Below the pieces are notes generated by a model. The model saw only the letters and a program-made list of their open reading frames with translations, searched no databases and was not told the origin of the DNA. A stretch of DNA of 64,000 bases from Lonepinella koalarum (GTDB taxonomy: Bacteria; Pseudomonadota; Gammaproteobacteria; Enterobacterales; Pasteurellaceae): positions 186,001-250,000 of the forward strand of contig NZ_SRHX01000003.1 of the NCBI RefSeq assembly GCF_004565475.1, read 5' to 3'. How positions within the stretch are numbered: the first letter of the stretch is position 1; each line of letters opens with the position of its first letter. Position numbers and translations under genes: made by a program. Shown here piece after piece: positions 38,116 through 47,679 of this stretch.

Positions 38116-39621
38116 TTATTCTCGAATTTGGATTTTTTGTCCAGTTATGACTTTACCGTCTTTTAACTTCGGATTCAGTTTTAAAATCGTATTTGGCGGA
38201 ATGTCATATAAACGACCAACCGCATAAATCGTCTGATCCTTTTCAATGGTATGATATTTCGGAATTTGTGTACTTTTTCCCTTACTATCTTTGACGTTTT
38301 TTACGTTAGTTTTGTTATTGTCTTTGCTGACCGTTTTTGTATTACTTTCTTTCTTAGCGGTATCGGTATTGCTGTTTTTTTCCGTTGTTTTACTGTTGTG
38401 GGTTGGAATTTTGAGTTTTTCATCAATACGTAATTCTTTTCGTTTAAGTTGGTTTAATGTCACAATATCGTCCACGCTTACATTATATTTTTTCGCAATT
38501 TTATTTAAAGACTCACCAGATTTAACCGTATGCACAACGCCACTGTCTTTAATGTTATTATTGTCAGTAGATTTATCTGCTTTTTTATCCTTCGCTTTGG
38601 CGGTAGATATTGTCGAGTTTTTACCGTTATCTGGAATTTTAATGGTTTCATCAATCCATAATTCTTTACGTTTAAGATTATTTAAACTCAGAATATCCGC
38701 AGATTTTACGCCATACTTTTGAGCTAAACCACCAAGGGTTTCTCCAGATTTTACTTTATGACGAATACCACTGTCTTTTAGTGTATTGTTTTGACTATTA
38801 TTTTTTATTGTGGTTTTTGTGTTTTCTTTTACGGTTTCTCTATAGGTTACTGTAGTATTGACATCTATCCCCCCATTACGGCGACGATAATCCACCAATC
38901 CTTGATAAATAATATAAGCAATTCGTTTACGATAAGATTGGGTGCTAAGTTTCGCTTCTTCTTCCGTGTTGGATAAGAATCCTGTTTCGACTAAAACCGA
39001 GGGAATATCAGGCGAACGTAATACACCCAGACTGGCGTGTTGTGGACGGCTTCGACTGAGGGGGGTAATTTTGGCAAAGTGTTGTAAAATCGTCGTGCCT
39101 AATTCATAACCTACACGTTGGCTATGACCAAATTGCAGATCCAATACAGTTTGATTAAGATAGGCTTCTTTGCTGTGAGATAGCACTTTACCGGCACCGC
39201 CAAGTAATTCCGATTGTTTTTCGTGATCCTCTAACCATTGTCCCATTTCATCATTAGCTCGGCGATTAGACAATACCCATACTGAAGCGCCGCGTAAAGT
39301 TGGTTTTAGCGAAGAATCGGCATGAATGGATATGAGATAGTTGGCTTTATTACGCCGTGCAATTTCTGAACGTGCCGGCACCGTAATATAATAATCACCG
39401 CTACGCGTGAGAACGCCACGGAAATTCGGATCTTTGTCTAATAAAGCTTTCAGTTCACGAGCAATAGAAAGCGTGACATTTTTTTCGTAAATATGTAGGT
39501 TGCGTCCAATTGCTCCCGGATCTTTACCCCCATGTCCGGGATCGATTGCAATCGTCCAAACTTCCGCAAAAGCGCCAGAAGAAAAAAGTGCGGTTAAAAT
39601 TAACAGTAAAATACGTTTCAT
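38116..39621 (-). CDS. amiB: N-acetylmuramoyl-L-alanine amidase with three LysM domains
   Basis: Periplasmic zinc amidase that removes stem peptides from peptidoglycan to split the septum. The 501 residues comprise a signal peptide ([19 protein letters not shown]), an Amidase_3 domain (about 22-240) with [14 protein letters not shown], the zinc glutamate region [16 protein letters not shown] and [11 protein letters not shown], then three LysM modules at about 287-331, 362-407 and 454-501, joined by lysine/threonine/asparagine-rich linkers. The first two LysM copies are nearly identical ([32 protein letters not shown]). Location between tsaE and mutL identifies it as AmiB. Activity in relatives depends on EnvC/NlpD-type activators (family knowledge). 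Confidence 0.95.
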   Translation of the reverse strand: MKRILLLILTALFSSGAFAEVWTIAIDPGHGGKDPGAIGRNLHIYEKNVTLSIARELKALLDKDPNFRGVLTRSGDYYITVPARSEIARRNKANYLISIHADSSLKPTLRGASVWVLSNRRANDEMGQWLEDHEKQSELLGGAGKVLSHSKEAYLNQTVLDLQFGHSQRVGYELGTTILQHFAKITPLSRSRPQHASLGVLRSPDIPSVLVETGFLSNTEEEAKLSTQSYRKRIAYIIYQGLVDYRRRNGGIDVNTTVTYRETVKENTKTTIKNNSQNNTLKDSGIRHKVKSGETLGGLAQKYGVKSADILSLNNLKRKELWIDETIKIPDNGKNSTISTAKAKDKKADKSTDNNNIKDSGVVHTVKSGESLNKIAKKYNVSVDDIVTLNQLKRKELRIDEKLKIPTHNSKTTEKNSNTDTAKKESNTKTVSKDNNKTNVKNVKDSKGKSTQIPKYHTIEKDQTIYAVGRLYDIPPNTILKLNPKLKDGKVITGQKIQIRE

Positions 39622-39635
39622 TCGATAAAATAGTC

Positions 39636-40112
39636 TTATGGTAATTGGTTAATAATTTCTGTTCCGAGCAAGCTGTTAGACACTAATTCAATATTTCGAG
39701 CCGTATTATCATAGCTTATATTAATGAATAGATCTGGCGAATTTAATATGCCTTCACCTTTTTCCGCCCATTCAATTAGGCAAATAGAATTGGTTGTGAA
39801 ATAATCACGAATACCCATAAATTCCAATTCTTCAGGATCATTAAGGCGATACAGATCAAAGTGATAAATATGTTTATTTGCTATATGGTATTCTTCCACT
39901 AAAGTATAAGTTGGGCTTTTTACATTACCTTGATGCCCTAAACCTTGAATCATGCCACGACTTAACGTGGTTTTTCCTGCACCTAAGTCGCCATTTAAAT
40001 AGACAACAAAACCGTGAGAAATATCAATTTGGTTAATTAATTTAATTAATTTTTCACCAAATAAACAAGTGGCTTGTTCATCTTTAAGATGTTGATAGTA
40101 TGTTGTCTGCAT
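39636..40112 (-). CDS. tsaE: tRNA threonylcarbamoyladenosine biosynthesis ATPase TsaE
   Basis: ATPase of the TsaBDE complex that makes t6A37 in tRNAs reading ANN codons. The 158-residue protein carries Walker [18 protein letters not shown], the conserved [18 protein letters not shown] and [12 protein letters not shown]. It is the first visible gene of the amiB-mutL-miaA-hfq-hflX unit, with 14 bp before amiB. The ribosome site is weak. The 179-bp upstream gap contains a DNA uptake core and the terminator of the S24-like gene. Confidence 0.96.
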   Translation of the reverse strand: MQTTYYQHLKDEQATCLFGEKLIKLINQIDISHGFVVYLNGDLGAGKTTLSRGMIQGLGHQGNVKSPTYTLVEEYHIANKHIYHFDLYRLNDPEELEFMGIRDYFTTNSICLIEWAEKGEGILNSPDLFINISYDNTARNIELVSNSLLGTEIINQLP

Positions 40113-40236
40113 TAAGATTGTTAATCAATTGGTTATAAAAATAAACAAAATTATACCGCACTTTGCGAAGTTTAACAGTAAAAATCTGTTTACCGTAAAA
40201 TTAAGGATGGGGTTGTATAGGCTTGTGATAAAGTGA

Positions 40237-40284
40237 GAATAAAATAGAGACTATCAGTATAGATAGTATATCTGATGTCTCTAT
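40237..40284 (-). terminator. Terminator of the S24-like gene
   Basis: On the minus strand ATAGAGACATCAG pairs with CTGAT-A-GTCTCTAT (13 pairs, one bulged A, 40244-40284) and is followed by TTTTATTC. It lies 8 bp after the S24-like stop and before tsaE. Confidence 0.75.
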
Positions 40285-40291
40285 GTGGGTA

Positions 40292-40762
40292 TTATGCGGC
40301 AAATTTTACGCTATTTTTACGTGGCTTAATTTGATGAATAGTGTTGGTAACGGTGCCAATAATAGGTAATTCAGCCCAGTTATTGGTTTTAATATGATGT
40401 GCTTTTGAGCTTAACGGAAAGAACACAAATTCACCATTATTGTGATTAACGAACTCATAAATTTCCATTTGCTGTGCCACTTCTAGAACTACCAAATCAC
40501 CTAAAGATAAGCTATCATTTTTTTCTACAACGAGCATATCATCTTGTTCAATTCCCCATGCTAGCATATCAGGATTAGTGACACGAATAAAACACGTTTG
40601 TTGCGGACGTTTGATACAATATAAATTCAAATCAAGTTTTCGACTATAATTTTTTTTCATCGCTTGGCGATCTTCAAAATAGGGGATCGGATGGTAAGAA
40701 AAATCATTGGCGATCATTGTATTGGTATCGTGGTAGCGAGCATTTTGCATAGCGTTATTCAT
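40292..40762 (-). CDS. UmuD/LexA-like (S24 fold) protein with substituted catalytic residues, LexA-regulated
   Basis: Protein of 156 residues whose C-terminal half resembles the S24 autoprotease fold of UmuD/LexA: FIRVTNPDMLAWGIEQDDMLVVEKNDSLSLGDLVVLEV ... FFPLSSKAHHIKTNNWAELPIIGTVTNTIH. Where UmuD has GDSM with the nucleophilic Ser, this has NPDM (residues 63-66), and where the general-base Lys sits (TVKKL) this has IYEF (Glu103). It therefore probably cannot self-cleave. The N-terminal 50 residues lack an HTH, so it is not a repressor of the CI type. A consensus LexA operator lies between its -35 and -10, and a terminator follows, so it is a monocistronic SOS gene; no umuC-like polymerase is adjacent. 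The AGGG site 8 bases before the ATG supports this start. Role unknown; a non-cleavable UmuD or UmuD-prime mimic is inference. Confidence 0.75.
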   Translation of the reverse strand: MNNAMQNARYHDTNTMIANDFSYHPIPYFEDRQAMKKNYSRKLDLNLYCIKRPQQTCFIRVTNPDMLAWGIEQDDMLVVEKNDSLSLGDLVVLEVAQQMEIYEFVNHNNGEFVFFPLSSKAHHIKTNNWAELPIIGTVTNTIHQIKPRKNSVKFAA

Positions 40763-40808
40763 AATAATTACCCTGTAAAAATTTAAACTTGTTTGTATGA
40801 ACAGGTGT

Positions 40809-40838
40809 ATGTTACTGTTTTTTGAAACAGTTAGTCAA
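40809..40838 (-). promoter_or_regulatory. SOS promoter with LexA operator
   Basis: Minus strand: -35 TTGACT (40833-40838), -10 TAACAT (40809-40814), 18-base spacer. Inside the spacer is CTGTTTCAAAAAACAG (40815-40830), an exact CTGT-N8-ACAG LexA box, with flanking bases AACTGT...ACAGTA matching the extended consensus on one side. It lies 53 bp before the S24-like start codon. Confidence 0.88.
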
Positions 40839-40978
40839 GAGAAATTTAGATCTTTTTTAATTATTAATATCAATTTTTATAAAAGCAAGAATCTCAGATT
40901 TTTATTATTTCTTTTAGCTTGAATTTCAGCTATCTTTAGTTTGCGTATTGGATCGTAAGATCTGTGTGATTAACCCGC

Positions 40979-40994
40979 AAGCAAACGCTTGCAT
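40979..40994. promoter_or_regulatory. PurR-like operator before sstT
   Basis: AAGCAAACGCTTGCAT matches the PurR consensus at 13 of 16 positions, including the GCAAACG core, and is part of a GCAAGC-AAAC-GCTTGC inverted repeat (40977-40992). It ends 17 bp before the sstT ATG. Another LacI-family protein could equally use it. Confidence 0.5.
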
Positions 40995-41011
40995 CATTTT
41001 GTGATTAACTT

Positions 41012-42238
41012 ATGAATAGTTCACGTTTATTTTCATTTTTATTCCAAGGAAGTTTGGTTAAACGAATTTCTATTGGTTTAGTTCTCGGTATTTTGCTTGC
41101 TGTGATTTCTCCTGAGTTAGCAGCTAAATTCGGGGTATTAGGTACCATTTTTGTTAAGGCATTGCGTGCTGTTGCACCAATTCTGGTCTTTGTATTAGTG
41201 GTATCAGCCATTGCAACACGAGAAGTCGGTGCCAAAAGCAATATGAAATCTATTGTTTGGCTGTATATTTGTGGAACATTTTTAGCCGCCGTAACAGCGG
41301 TTATTGTCAGTTTCATTTTTCCGGTTACGATTCCATTACAGGCTGCCGAAAATGCATTAAGTCCACCAGAATCTATTGGTGAAGTATTAACCACGGTTGT
41401 CTTAAATATTTTTGATAATCCGATTAAGGCATTAGCAGATGCGAATTTTATCGGTATTTTAGCTTGGGCGATTGCCTTGGGCTTAGTATTACGTCGTGCC
41501 GCGGACAGTACTAAAAATGTATTTAATGATATTTCGGAAGCGGTGTCTAAAATTGTTCATTTAGTGATTAGTTTGGCACCTTTTGGGGTATTTGGTCTGG
41601 TTGCCGATACATTAGCGGACAAAGGATTGGGTGCGTTAGCAAATTATGTATATTTGTTATCGGTATTATTAGGTTCAATGTTTTTTGTTGCTTTGGTGAT
41701 AAATCCAATCATTGTATATTGGAAAATTCGTCGCAATCCATATCCATTAGTATGGGAATGTATTCGGGTCAGCGGTGTTACTGCCTTTTTCACACGTAGT
41801 TCAGCGGCGAATATTCCGGTTAACATGGAATTAGCAAAACGCTTAAATTTAAATGAAGAAACCTATTCGGTATCGATTCCGTTAGGAGCGACCATTAATA
41901 TGGGTGGTGCCGCCATTACTATTACCATTTTAACCTTAGCGGCAGTGAATACCTTAGGTATCCAAGTCTCTATTCCTTCAGCAATTTTGTTAAGCCTTGT
42001 TTCTGCCATTTGTGCTTGTGGTGCATCTGGTGTGGCGGGTGGCTCATTATTATTAATTCCATTAGCTTGTAGCTTATTTGGTATTTCTGCGGATATTGCT
42101 GTTCAAGTGATTGCGGTAGGCTTTATTATTGGTGTATTGCAAGACTCTACTGAAACGGCATTAAACTCATCAACTGATGTACTTTTTACAGCAGCAGTTT
42201 GTCAAGCTGAAGAGCTGAAAGAACAAAAATCAGCATAA
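41012..42238 (+). CDS. sstT: Sodium:serine/threonine symporter SstT
   Basis: Inner-membrane Na+-coupled importer of serine and threonine from the dicarboxylate/amino acid:cation symporter family, 408 residues. About eight helices plus the re-entrant loops are recognisable; signature stretches are [45 protein letters not shown] and the C-terminal [27 protein letters not shown]. The family glycine/serine-rich HP1 loop reads [11 protein letters not shown]. There is no Shine-Dalgarno before ATG 41012, but a PurR-like inverted repeat sits just upstream. It is a single gene closed by a terminator made of paired uptake sequences. Confidence 0.96.
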   Translation: MNSSRLFSFLFQGSLVKRISIGLVLGILLAVISPELAAKFGVLGTIFVKALRAVAPILVFVLVVSAIATREVGAKSNMKSIVWLYICGTFLAAVTAVIVSFIFPVTIPLQAAENALSPPESIGEVLTTVVLNIFDNPIKALADANFIGILAWAIALGLVLRRAADSTKNVFNDISEAVSKIVHLVISLAPFGVFGLVADTLADKGLGALANYVYLLSVLLGSMFFVALVINPIIVYWKIRRNPYPLVWECIRVSGVTAFFTRSSAANIPVNMELAKRLNLNEETYSVSIPLGATINMGGAAITITILTLAAVNTLGIQVSIPSAILLSLVSAICACGASGVAGGSLLLIPLACSLFGISADIAVQVIAVGFIIGVLQDSTETALNSSTDVLFTAAVCQAEELKEQKSA

Positions 42239-42304
42239 TTGGATGTTATTAGCGTAGTTATTATCGCGTAGGTGTGTTTGTCTAGGCTAAAATAAGCGAA
42301 AAAA

Positions 42305-42336
42305 AACCGCACTTTGATTTATTTTAAAGTGCGGTT
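42305..42336. terminator. Paired DNA uptake sequences forming a bidirectional terminator
   Basis: AACCGCACTTT (42305-42315) and AAAGTGCGGTT (42326-42336) form an 11-bp stem between the convergent sstT and lysS genes. T-rich sequence follows downstream and a run of A precedes it, so it can stop both transcripts. Inverted uptake pairs serving as terminators are well known in this family. Confidence 0.85.
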
Positions 42337-42355
42337 AAATTTACCTTTTTTCAGA

Positions 42356-43864
42356 TTATTTCTGTTTCATCGCAGGGAATAGAATTACATCACGAATGGA
42401 GGCGGCGTTAGCAAATAACATTGCTAAACGGTCAATACCTAAGCCCTCACCTGCTGTTGGTGGTAAACCGTGTTCAAGGGCGACCACGAAGTCATCATCT
42501 TTAAACATGGCTTCATCATCACCCGCATCTTTGGCTGCAACTTGGGCATCAAAGCGTTCCGCTTGATCTTCCGCATCGTTAAGTTCGGAGAAACCATTAC
42601 CAATTTCACGACCACCGATAAAGAGTTCAAAACGATCGGTCACTTCACGATTGTCATCATTACGGCGTGCTAATGGGGAGATTTCCGCTGGGTGAGCCAT
42701 TAAGAATGTTGGCTGAATTAAGTGATGTTCTGCCACTTCTTCAAAAATCGCATTGATGATTGAACCTAAGCCCCAAGATTTTTGTACTTCAATACCCAGT
42801 TTTTTGGCAACAGCTTTAGCACGATCGAGATCATAAAGATCGTCTTTTACAATGCCTTTATCTGCACCGTATTTAAGCACTGCATCGTGCATGGTAATAC
42901 GCTCAAATGGCTTGCCGAAATCAAATTCGTATTCGCCGTAAGGCACAATCGTCGTACCCAGAATATCAAGGGCTAATTTGCGTAGCAATTCTTCGGTGTT
43001 ATCCATTAAATCGTGATAGTCTGCGTATGCTTGATAATATTCAATCATGGTAAATTCAGGGTTATGACGCACAGAAACGCCCTCATTACGGAAATTACGG
43101 TTCAATTCAAACACTCGTTCAAAACCGCCCACTACTAAGCGTTTTAAATACAGCTCTGGGGCAATACGCAAGTACATATCAATGTCTAAGGCATTGTGAT
43201 GGGTCACAAATGGACGTGCTGCCGCACCACCAGGGATCACTTGCAACATGGGGGTTTCCACTTCAATAAAGCCTTTACTTAGGAAAAATTCACGCATACC
43301 TGAAATGACTTTAGAACGAATAATAAACGTACGGCGAGAATCTTCGTTCGCAATTAAATCTAAATAACGTTGACGATAGCGGATTTCTTGATCGCTCAAA
43401 CCATGGAATTTATCGGGTAATGGACGTAATGCCTTGGTTAATAATTGCACTTCATGGGCTTTAACGGTTAATTCATTGGTTTTGGTTTTAAATAATGTCC
43501 CTTTTACACCGACAATATCGCCTAAATCCCAATGTCCTACATCCTCTTTGTAAACACCTTCAGGTAAATTATCACGTGCTACATAAAGCTGAATTTTGCC
43601 ACTCATATCTTGTAAGGTGATAAATGTTGCTTTGCCCATTGCACGGCGCGTCATGATACGACCTGCTACGGCAACTTGAATGTTTTCCGCTTTTAATGCT
43701 TCGCCATCTGTACTGTCGTGTTTATCGTGTAAATCTTGGGCTAACGCATCACGGCGGAATGTGTTAGGGAACGCATTGCCTTTTGCTCGTAATGCTTTTA
43801 ATTTGTCGCGACGGACTGCCATTTCACCATGAAAATCCAGTGCTGTTGTTTGTTGTTCTGACAT
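42356..43864 (-). CDS. lysS: Lysyl-tRNA synthetase (class II)
   Basis: Charges tRNA-Lys; 502 residues with the N-terminal OB-fold anticodon-binding domain ([25 protein letters not shown]) and the class II catalytic core: motif 2 [23 protein letters not shown] and motif 3 [11 protein letters not shown]. It follows prfB, as in E. coli prfB-lysS. The 74-bp gap between them contains a GTAGGGGCG-type hairpin (43899-43921). The ribosome site AAAAGGTAACCAAT precedes the ATG. Confidence 0.98.
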   Translation of the reverse strand: MSEQQTTALDFHGEMAVRRDKLKALRAKGNAFPNTFRRDALAQDLHDKHDSTDGEALKAENIQVAVAGRIMTRRAMGKATFITLQDMSGKIQLYVARDNLPEGVYKEDVGHWDLGDIVGVKGTLFKTKTNELTVKAHEVQLLTKALRPLPDKFHGLSDQEIRYRQRYLDLIANEDSRRTFIIRSKVISGMREFFLSKGFIEVETPMLQVIPGGAAARPFVTHHNALDIDMYLRIAPELYLKRLVVGGFERVFELNRNFRNEGVSVRHNPEFTMIEYYQAYADYHDLMDNTEELLRKLALDILGTTIVPYGEYEFDFGKPFERITMHDAVLKYGADKGIVKDDLYDLDRAKAVAKKLGIEVQKSWGLGSIINAIFEEVAEHHLIQPTFLMAHPAEISPLARRNDDNREVTDRFELFIGGREIGNGFSELNDAEDQAERFDAQVAAKDAGDDEAMFKDDDFVVALEHGLPPTAGEGLGIDRLAMLFANAASIRDVILFPAMKQK

Positions 43865-43898
43865 ATTGGTTACCTTTTAAATATTGATTATGTTTATT

Positions 43899-43921
43899 GG
43901 GCGTATGCAATACGCCCCTAC
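43899..43921. repeat. Solitary copy of the 23-bp repeat arm between prfB and lysS
   Basis: This 23-bp sequence is identical to 16354-16376, and the preceding TTTATT is shared too. In the prfB-lysS transcript it folds as GGGCGTAT-TGC-ATACGCCC, an 8-bp GC-rich hairpin with no T-run. Only one arm of the element is present here. Confidence 0.75.
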
Positions 43922-43938
43922 AATTTTTATAAAATAGA

Positions 43939-45037
43939 TTACAATCCAGCCTTTAGGCTTGCTTCAATAAATCGATCTAAATCGCCATCAAGCACCGCTT
44001 GGGTATTGCGATTTTCCACGCCAGTGCGTAAATCTTTAATCCGACTATCATCTAATACATAGGAACGAATCTGACTGCCCCAGCCAATGTCGGATTTGCT
44101 TTCTTCCAAGGCTTGTTTATCGGCATTTTTCTTCATCATTTCCATTTCATACAGCTTGGCTTTGAGCTGTTTCATACATTGATCTTTGTTTTTGTGCTGC
44201 GAACGGTCGTTTTGACATTGCACTACAATACCGCTTGGAATATGGGTAATTCGCACCGCACTTTCGGTTTTATTGACGTGCTGACCACCTGCTCCTGAGG
44301 CACGATACACATCAATGCGTAAATCCGCCGGATTGATGTCAATATCAATATCATCATCAATTTCAGGGTAAATAAAGGCAGCAGCAAAAGAGGTATGACG
44401 GCGATTATTGCTATCAAACGGGCTCTTGCGCACTAAACGGTGAATGCCAGTTTCTGTACGTAACCAGCCGAAAGCATATTCGCCAGACACCTTAATAGTC
44501 GCTGATTTCAGACCAGCTACATCACCATCGGACACTTCCATTAATTCCGTCTTAAAGCCTTTCGATTCCGCCCAACGTAAATACATTCGCAATAGCATTT
44601 CTGTCCAGTCTTGTGCTTCCGTTCCGCCCGAGCCTGCTTGTAAATCCACATAACAATCGCAACTGTCGTGTTGACCGCTGAACATACGTTGAAATTCTAA
44701 TTTGGCTAACTGCTGTTCTAATTCATCAAGTTCTGCAACAGCTTCATTAAAGGTTTGTTCATCTTCGCCCTCAATGGCTAATTCTAACAATCCGTCCACG
44801 TCTTCCAAACCTTGATCGAGTTTTTTAATGGTATTGACCACTAATTCAAGGGCAGAGCGTTCTTTGCCTAAGGCTTGGGCTTTTTCAGGTTGATGCCAGA
44901 CTTCAGGTTGTTCTAATTCGGCGTTGACTTCTTCTAATCGTTCGACTTTGGCTTCAAAGTCAAAGATACCCCCGAAGTACATTGGTACGTTCAGAAAGTG
45001 CGGTAATTTTATTTTTTACTGGGTTAATTTCAAACAT
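43939..45037 (-). CDS. prfB: Peptide chain release factor RF2, programmed +1 frameshift
   Basis: Release factor for UGA and UAA. The complete product is 365 residues: 25 codons from ATG 45037 ([20 protein letters not shown] then LRGYL), an in-frame TGA at codon 26 (44962-44960), then 340 residues in the +1 frame from GAC at 44961, beginning [16 protein letters not shown]. The slip site is CTTTGAC preceded by a GGGGG anti-SD pairing element. Domain features: the SPF tripeptide for stop recognition in [16 protein letters not shown] and the catalytic GGQ in [22 protein letters not shown] reading that starts at 44982 in the second frame would miss the true N-terminus. Operon with lysS. Confidence 0.97.
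44959..44974 (-). promoter_or_regulatory. RF2 autoregulatory +1 frameshift site
   Basis: Minus strand reads CGGGGGTATCTTTGAC. The G-run acts as an internal Shine-Dalgarno, CTT is the slippery codon, and TGA at codon 26 is followed by C, the poorest termination context. When RF2 is scarce the ribosome shifts and makes RF2. Confidence 0.95.
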
Positions 45038-45196
45038 AACATGATTTCTTAAATTCTGTGAGCCGTGAATTATAGTCTATTTACCAGCAGTTGTGTAGTG
45101 TTTGGCAAAATCGATTATCAGTTAAATAGTTAAATTCAACGGAAAATTGTGGTAAACTGATCGCATTTATTTGGAATGATGATTATGGAAAATAAA

Positions 45197-45889
45197 ATGT
45201 ACAAAATTTTCACCGCAGTTTTTCTCTCGTTCTTAGCTTTTCATGCCATAGCGGATGATAAAGCCATTATTGCCAAATTAACTAAGATGGGGTTGCAGCA
45301 AGTTGAAGTTAACGATTCACCGATTCAGGGATTAAAAACAGTCAATACGGAAGAAGGGATTTTATATGCCAGTGATGATGCGAAATATATTTTGCACGGT
45401 AAATTATATGAATTAACCGATAAAGGGCCTGTTGATGTATCGGCAAAATCCTTAATGGCAAGGTTAGAGAGTTATAAAAATGATATGATCATTTATCCGG
45501 CTAAACATGAAAAGCACGTGGTGACTGTGTTTATGGATATTAGTTGTTATTATTGCCATAAATTACACGAGCAAATGAAAGAATATAATGCGCAAGGTAT
45601 TACGGTGCGTTATTTAGCCTTTCCACGTCGCGGGGTAGCAAGCAATGATCAAACCGCTCAACAGATGGAAGCGATTTTTACTGCTCAAGATCCTATGCAA
45701 GCCTTAAATGATGCAGAACAAGGTAATCTACCAAAACAATTAAAAACGCCAAATGTTGTCGTTAAACATTATAAGTTGGGTATTGCTTTCGGAGTACAAG
45801 GTACACCAGCTATTGTGACTGAAAATGGCGAAGTGATTGGTGGTTATTTGGAACCGAAAGCCTTACTTGCTGAATTAACTAATAACTAA
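45197..45889 (+). CDS. dsbC: Periplasmic thiol:disulfide isomerase DsbC
   Basis: Dimeric disulfide isomerase kept reduced by DsbD, 230 residues from ATG 45197. Signal peptide MYKIFTAVFLSFLAFHAIA; N-terminal dimerisation domain (LTKMGLQQVEVNDSPIQGLKTVNTEEGILYASDDAKYI); thioredoxin-like domain with active site CYYC (TVFMDISCYYCHKLHEQM) and cis-Pro in VQGTPAIV. The second disulfide of E. coli DsbC is absent: the corresponding region (IFTAQDPMQALNDAEQGNLPKQLKTPNVV) has no cysteine. The ATG at 45197 has GGA seven bases upstream; ATGs at 45176 and 45185 would lengthen the signal peptide n-region. recJ follows after 62 bp, the same order as in E. coli and Haemophilus. Confidence 0.95.
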   Translation: MYKIFTAVFLSFLAFHAIADDKAIIAKLTKMGLQQVEVNDSPIQGLKTVNTEEGILYASDDAKYILHGKLYELTDKGPVDVSAKSLMARLESYKNDMIIYPAKHEKHVVTVFMDISCYYCHKLHEQMKEYNAQGITVRYLAFPRRGVASNDQTAQQMEAIFTAQDPMQALNDAEQGNLPKQLKTPNVVVKHYKLGIAFGVQGTPAIVTENGEVIGGYLEPKALLAELTNN

Positions 45890-45951
45890 CAATTAGGGGC
45901 AGATTAGATAATGTGCCCTATGATGATTAATTAATAATAACAATAATTCCT

Positions 45952-47676
45952 GTGCATAAAATCATTCAACGAAGATCCGTACCGGCAGGTTCACCTGTTT
46001 GTGATAACCCTTTATTAGATCGTTTATATCGTTCTCGTCATATTCAAAATTCACAACAATTAGACCGCACTTTGTCGTCCATGTTATCACCGTATTTATT
46101 ATCAGGTATGCAAACTGCGGTGCAATTATTGGCAGATTCTCGAGAGAAAAAAATTGTGATTGTCGGGGATTTTGATGCAGATGGTGCAACCAGTACAGCT
46201 TTAGCAGTAATGGCATTACGTCAGTTAGGCTTTACCGATGTGAATTATTTGATCCCAAACCGTTTTGAACAGGGTTATGGATTAAGTGTCGCAGTGGCAG
46301 AAACCGCATTGGCACAAGGTGTTGATGTTCTGATGACGGTGGATAATGGGGTGTCGTCTTTAGATGGTGTGGATTATTTAAAGCAACATGATGTGAGCGT
46401 CATTATTACCGATCACCATTTGCCAGCAGAACAGTTGCCGAACGCAGATGCTATGGTAAATCCGAATTTAGCTGGCTGTGATTTTCCATCAAAATCTTTA
46501 GCCGGCGTCGGTGTGACTTTTTATGTCATGTTGGCATTGCGCGCTAAGTTGCGTGAAATGGGCGTATTTGATAGTCAAACTCAACCAAATTTTACCGATT
46601 TATTGGATTTGGTCGCTTTGGGAACCATTGCGGATGTGGTGCCGTTAGATCAAAATAATCGAATTTTGGCTTATCAAGGATTATTACGTATTCGTGCCGA
46701 GCATTGTTGTTGTGGTATTCGAGCCTTAGTGGAAGTGGCGAATAAAAATATTCATCAATTAACTGCCAGTGATTTAGGCTTTTCCATTGCACCAAGGTTA
46801 AACGCAGCTGGGAGATTGGATAATATGTCCATCGGGGTTGAATTGTTATTAACTGACAGCATGGCGCAGGCTCGAGCTTTAGCCTTAGAATTAGATGAAT
46901 TAAATCAAACACGTAAAGAAATTGAACAGGGTATGAAATTGGAGGCATTAGAAATTTGTCGAAAATTAACCGCAGTTAATCGCGAACAGCAATTACCTTT
47001 AGGTGTCGCCTTGTATCAAGCGGATTGGCACCAAGGTGTGTTGGGAATTGTGGCATCTCGCATTAAAGATCAATTTCATCGCCCTACTGTCGCTTTTGCG
47101 CAAGATGGTGATAAGGTATTAAAAGGATCAGCTCGTTCGGTGGAAGGGTTGCATATGCGAGATTTATTGGCACGTGTACACCAACGTCATCCAGAAATGA
47201 TTTTAAAATTCGGTGGTCATGCGATGGCGGCAGGATTAAGTATTCGAGCAGATATGTTTGAACAATTTCAACACAGTTTTAATGATGTAGTCACGGAATC
47301 ACTAGGGGATGATGAATTGCAAGGCACTCTATGGACAGATGGCGAATTGGCATCGTCCTTATTAACTGTTCAAACCGCCGAAACATTAAAACAGTCAGGA
47401 CCTTGGGGACAGGCCTTTCCTGAGCCTGTTTTTGACGGTGAATTTAAAATCTTGCAGCAACGTGTAGTCGGAGAACGTCATTTGAAAATGTTGCTAGAAC
47501 CGAAACAGGGCGGACAACTGATTGATGCCATTGCTTTTAATATTGATACTCGCTATTATCCTGATATGTCTATTAAACAAGCAAGATTGGTGTATAAATT
47601 AGATATTAATGAATTTCGTGGTCATCGGAATATTCAATTATTAGTGGATTATATTGAGCCAGTCATGTTAGTGTAA
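45952..47676 (+). CDS. recJ: Single-stranded-DNA-specific 5'-3' exonuclease RecJ
   Basis: DHH-family nuclease of recombination and mismatch repair, 574 residues. Motifs: VGDFDADGATSTALAV (motif I), TVDNGVSS (II), TDHHLP (III, DHH), NPNLAGCDFPSKSLAGVGVTFY (IV) and the DHHA1 nucleotide loop LKFGGHAMAAGLSI. The start is GTG at 45952 with only a weak ribosome site; no suitable ATG is nearby and this start gives the family N-terminus. A DsbA-like gene starts 3 bp after its stop. Confidence 0.96.
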   Translation: MHKIIQRRSVPAGSPVCDNPLLDRLYRSRHIQNSQQLDRTLSSMLSPYLLSGMQTAVQLLADSREKKIVIVGDFDADGATSTALAVMALRQLGFTDVNYLIPNRFEQGYGLSVAVAETALAQGVDVLMTVDNGVSSLDGVDYLKQHDVSVIITDHHLPAEQLPNADAMVNPNLAGCDFPSKSLAGVGVTFYVMLALRAKLREMGVFDSQTQPNFTDLLDLVALGTIADVVPLDQNNRILAYQGLLRIRAEHCCCGIRALVEVANKNIHQLTASDLGFSIAPRLNAAGRLDNMSIGVELLLTDSMAQARALALELDELNQTRKEIEQGMKLEALEICRKLTAVNREQQLPLGVALYQADWHQGVLGIVASRIKDQFHRPTVAFAQDGDKVLKGSARSVEGLHMRDLLARVHQRHPEMILKFGGHAMAAGLSIRADMFEQFQHSFNDVVTESLGDDELQGTLWTDGELASSLLTVQTAETLKQSGPWGQAFPEPVFDGEFKILQQRVVGERHLKMLLEPKQGGQLIDAIAFNIDTRYYPDMSIKQARLVYKLDINEFRGHRNIQLLVDYIEPVMLV

Positions 47677-47679
47677 GCT

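Noticed and set aside
44960-44962. In-frame TGA in prfB as a sign of a pseudogene
   Set aside because: It is the conserved RF2 autoregulatory frameshift site with the G-run and CTTTGAC context.
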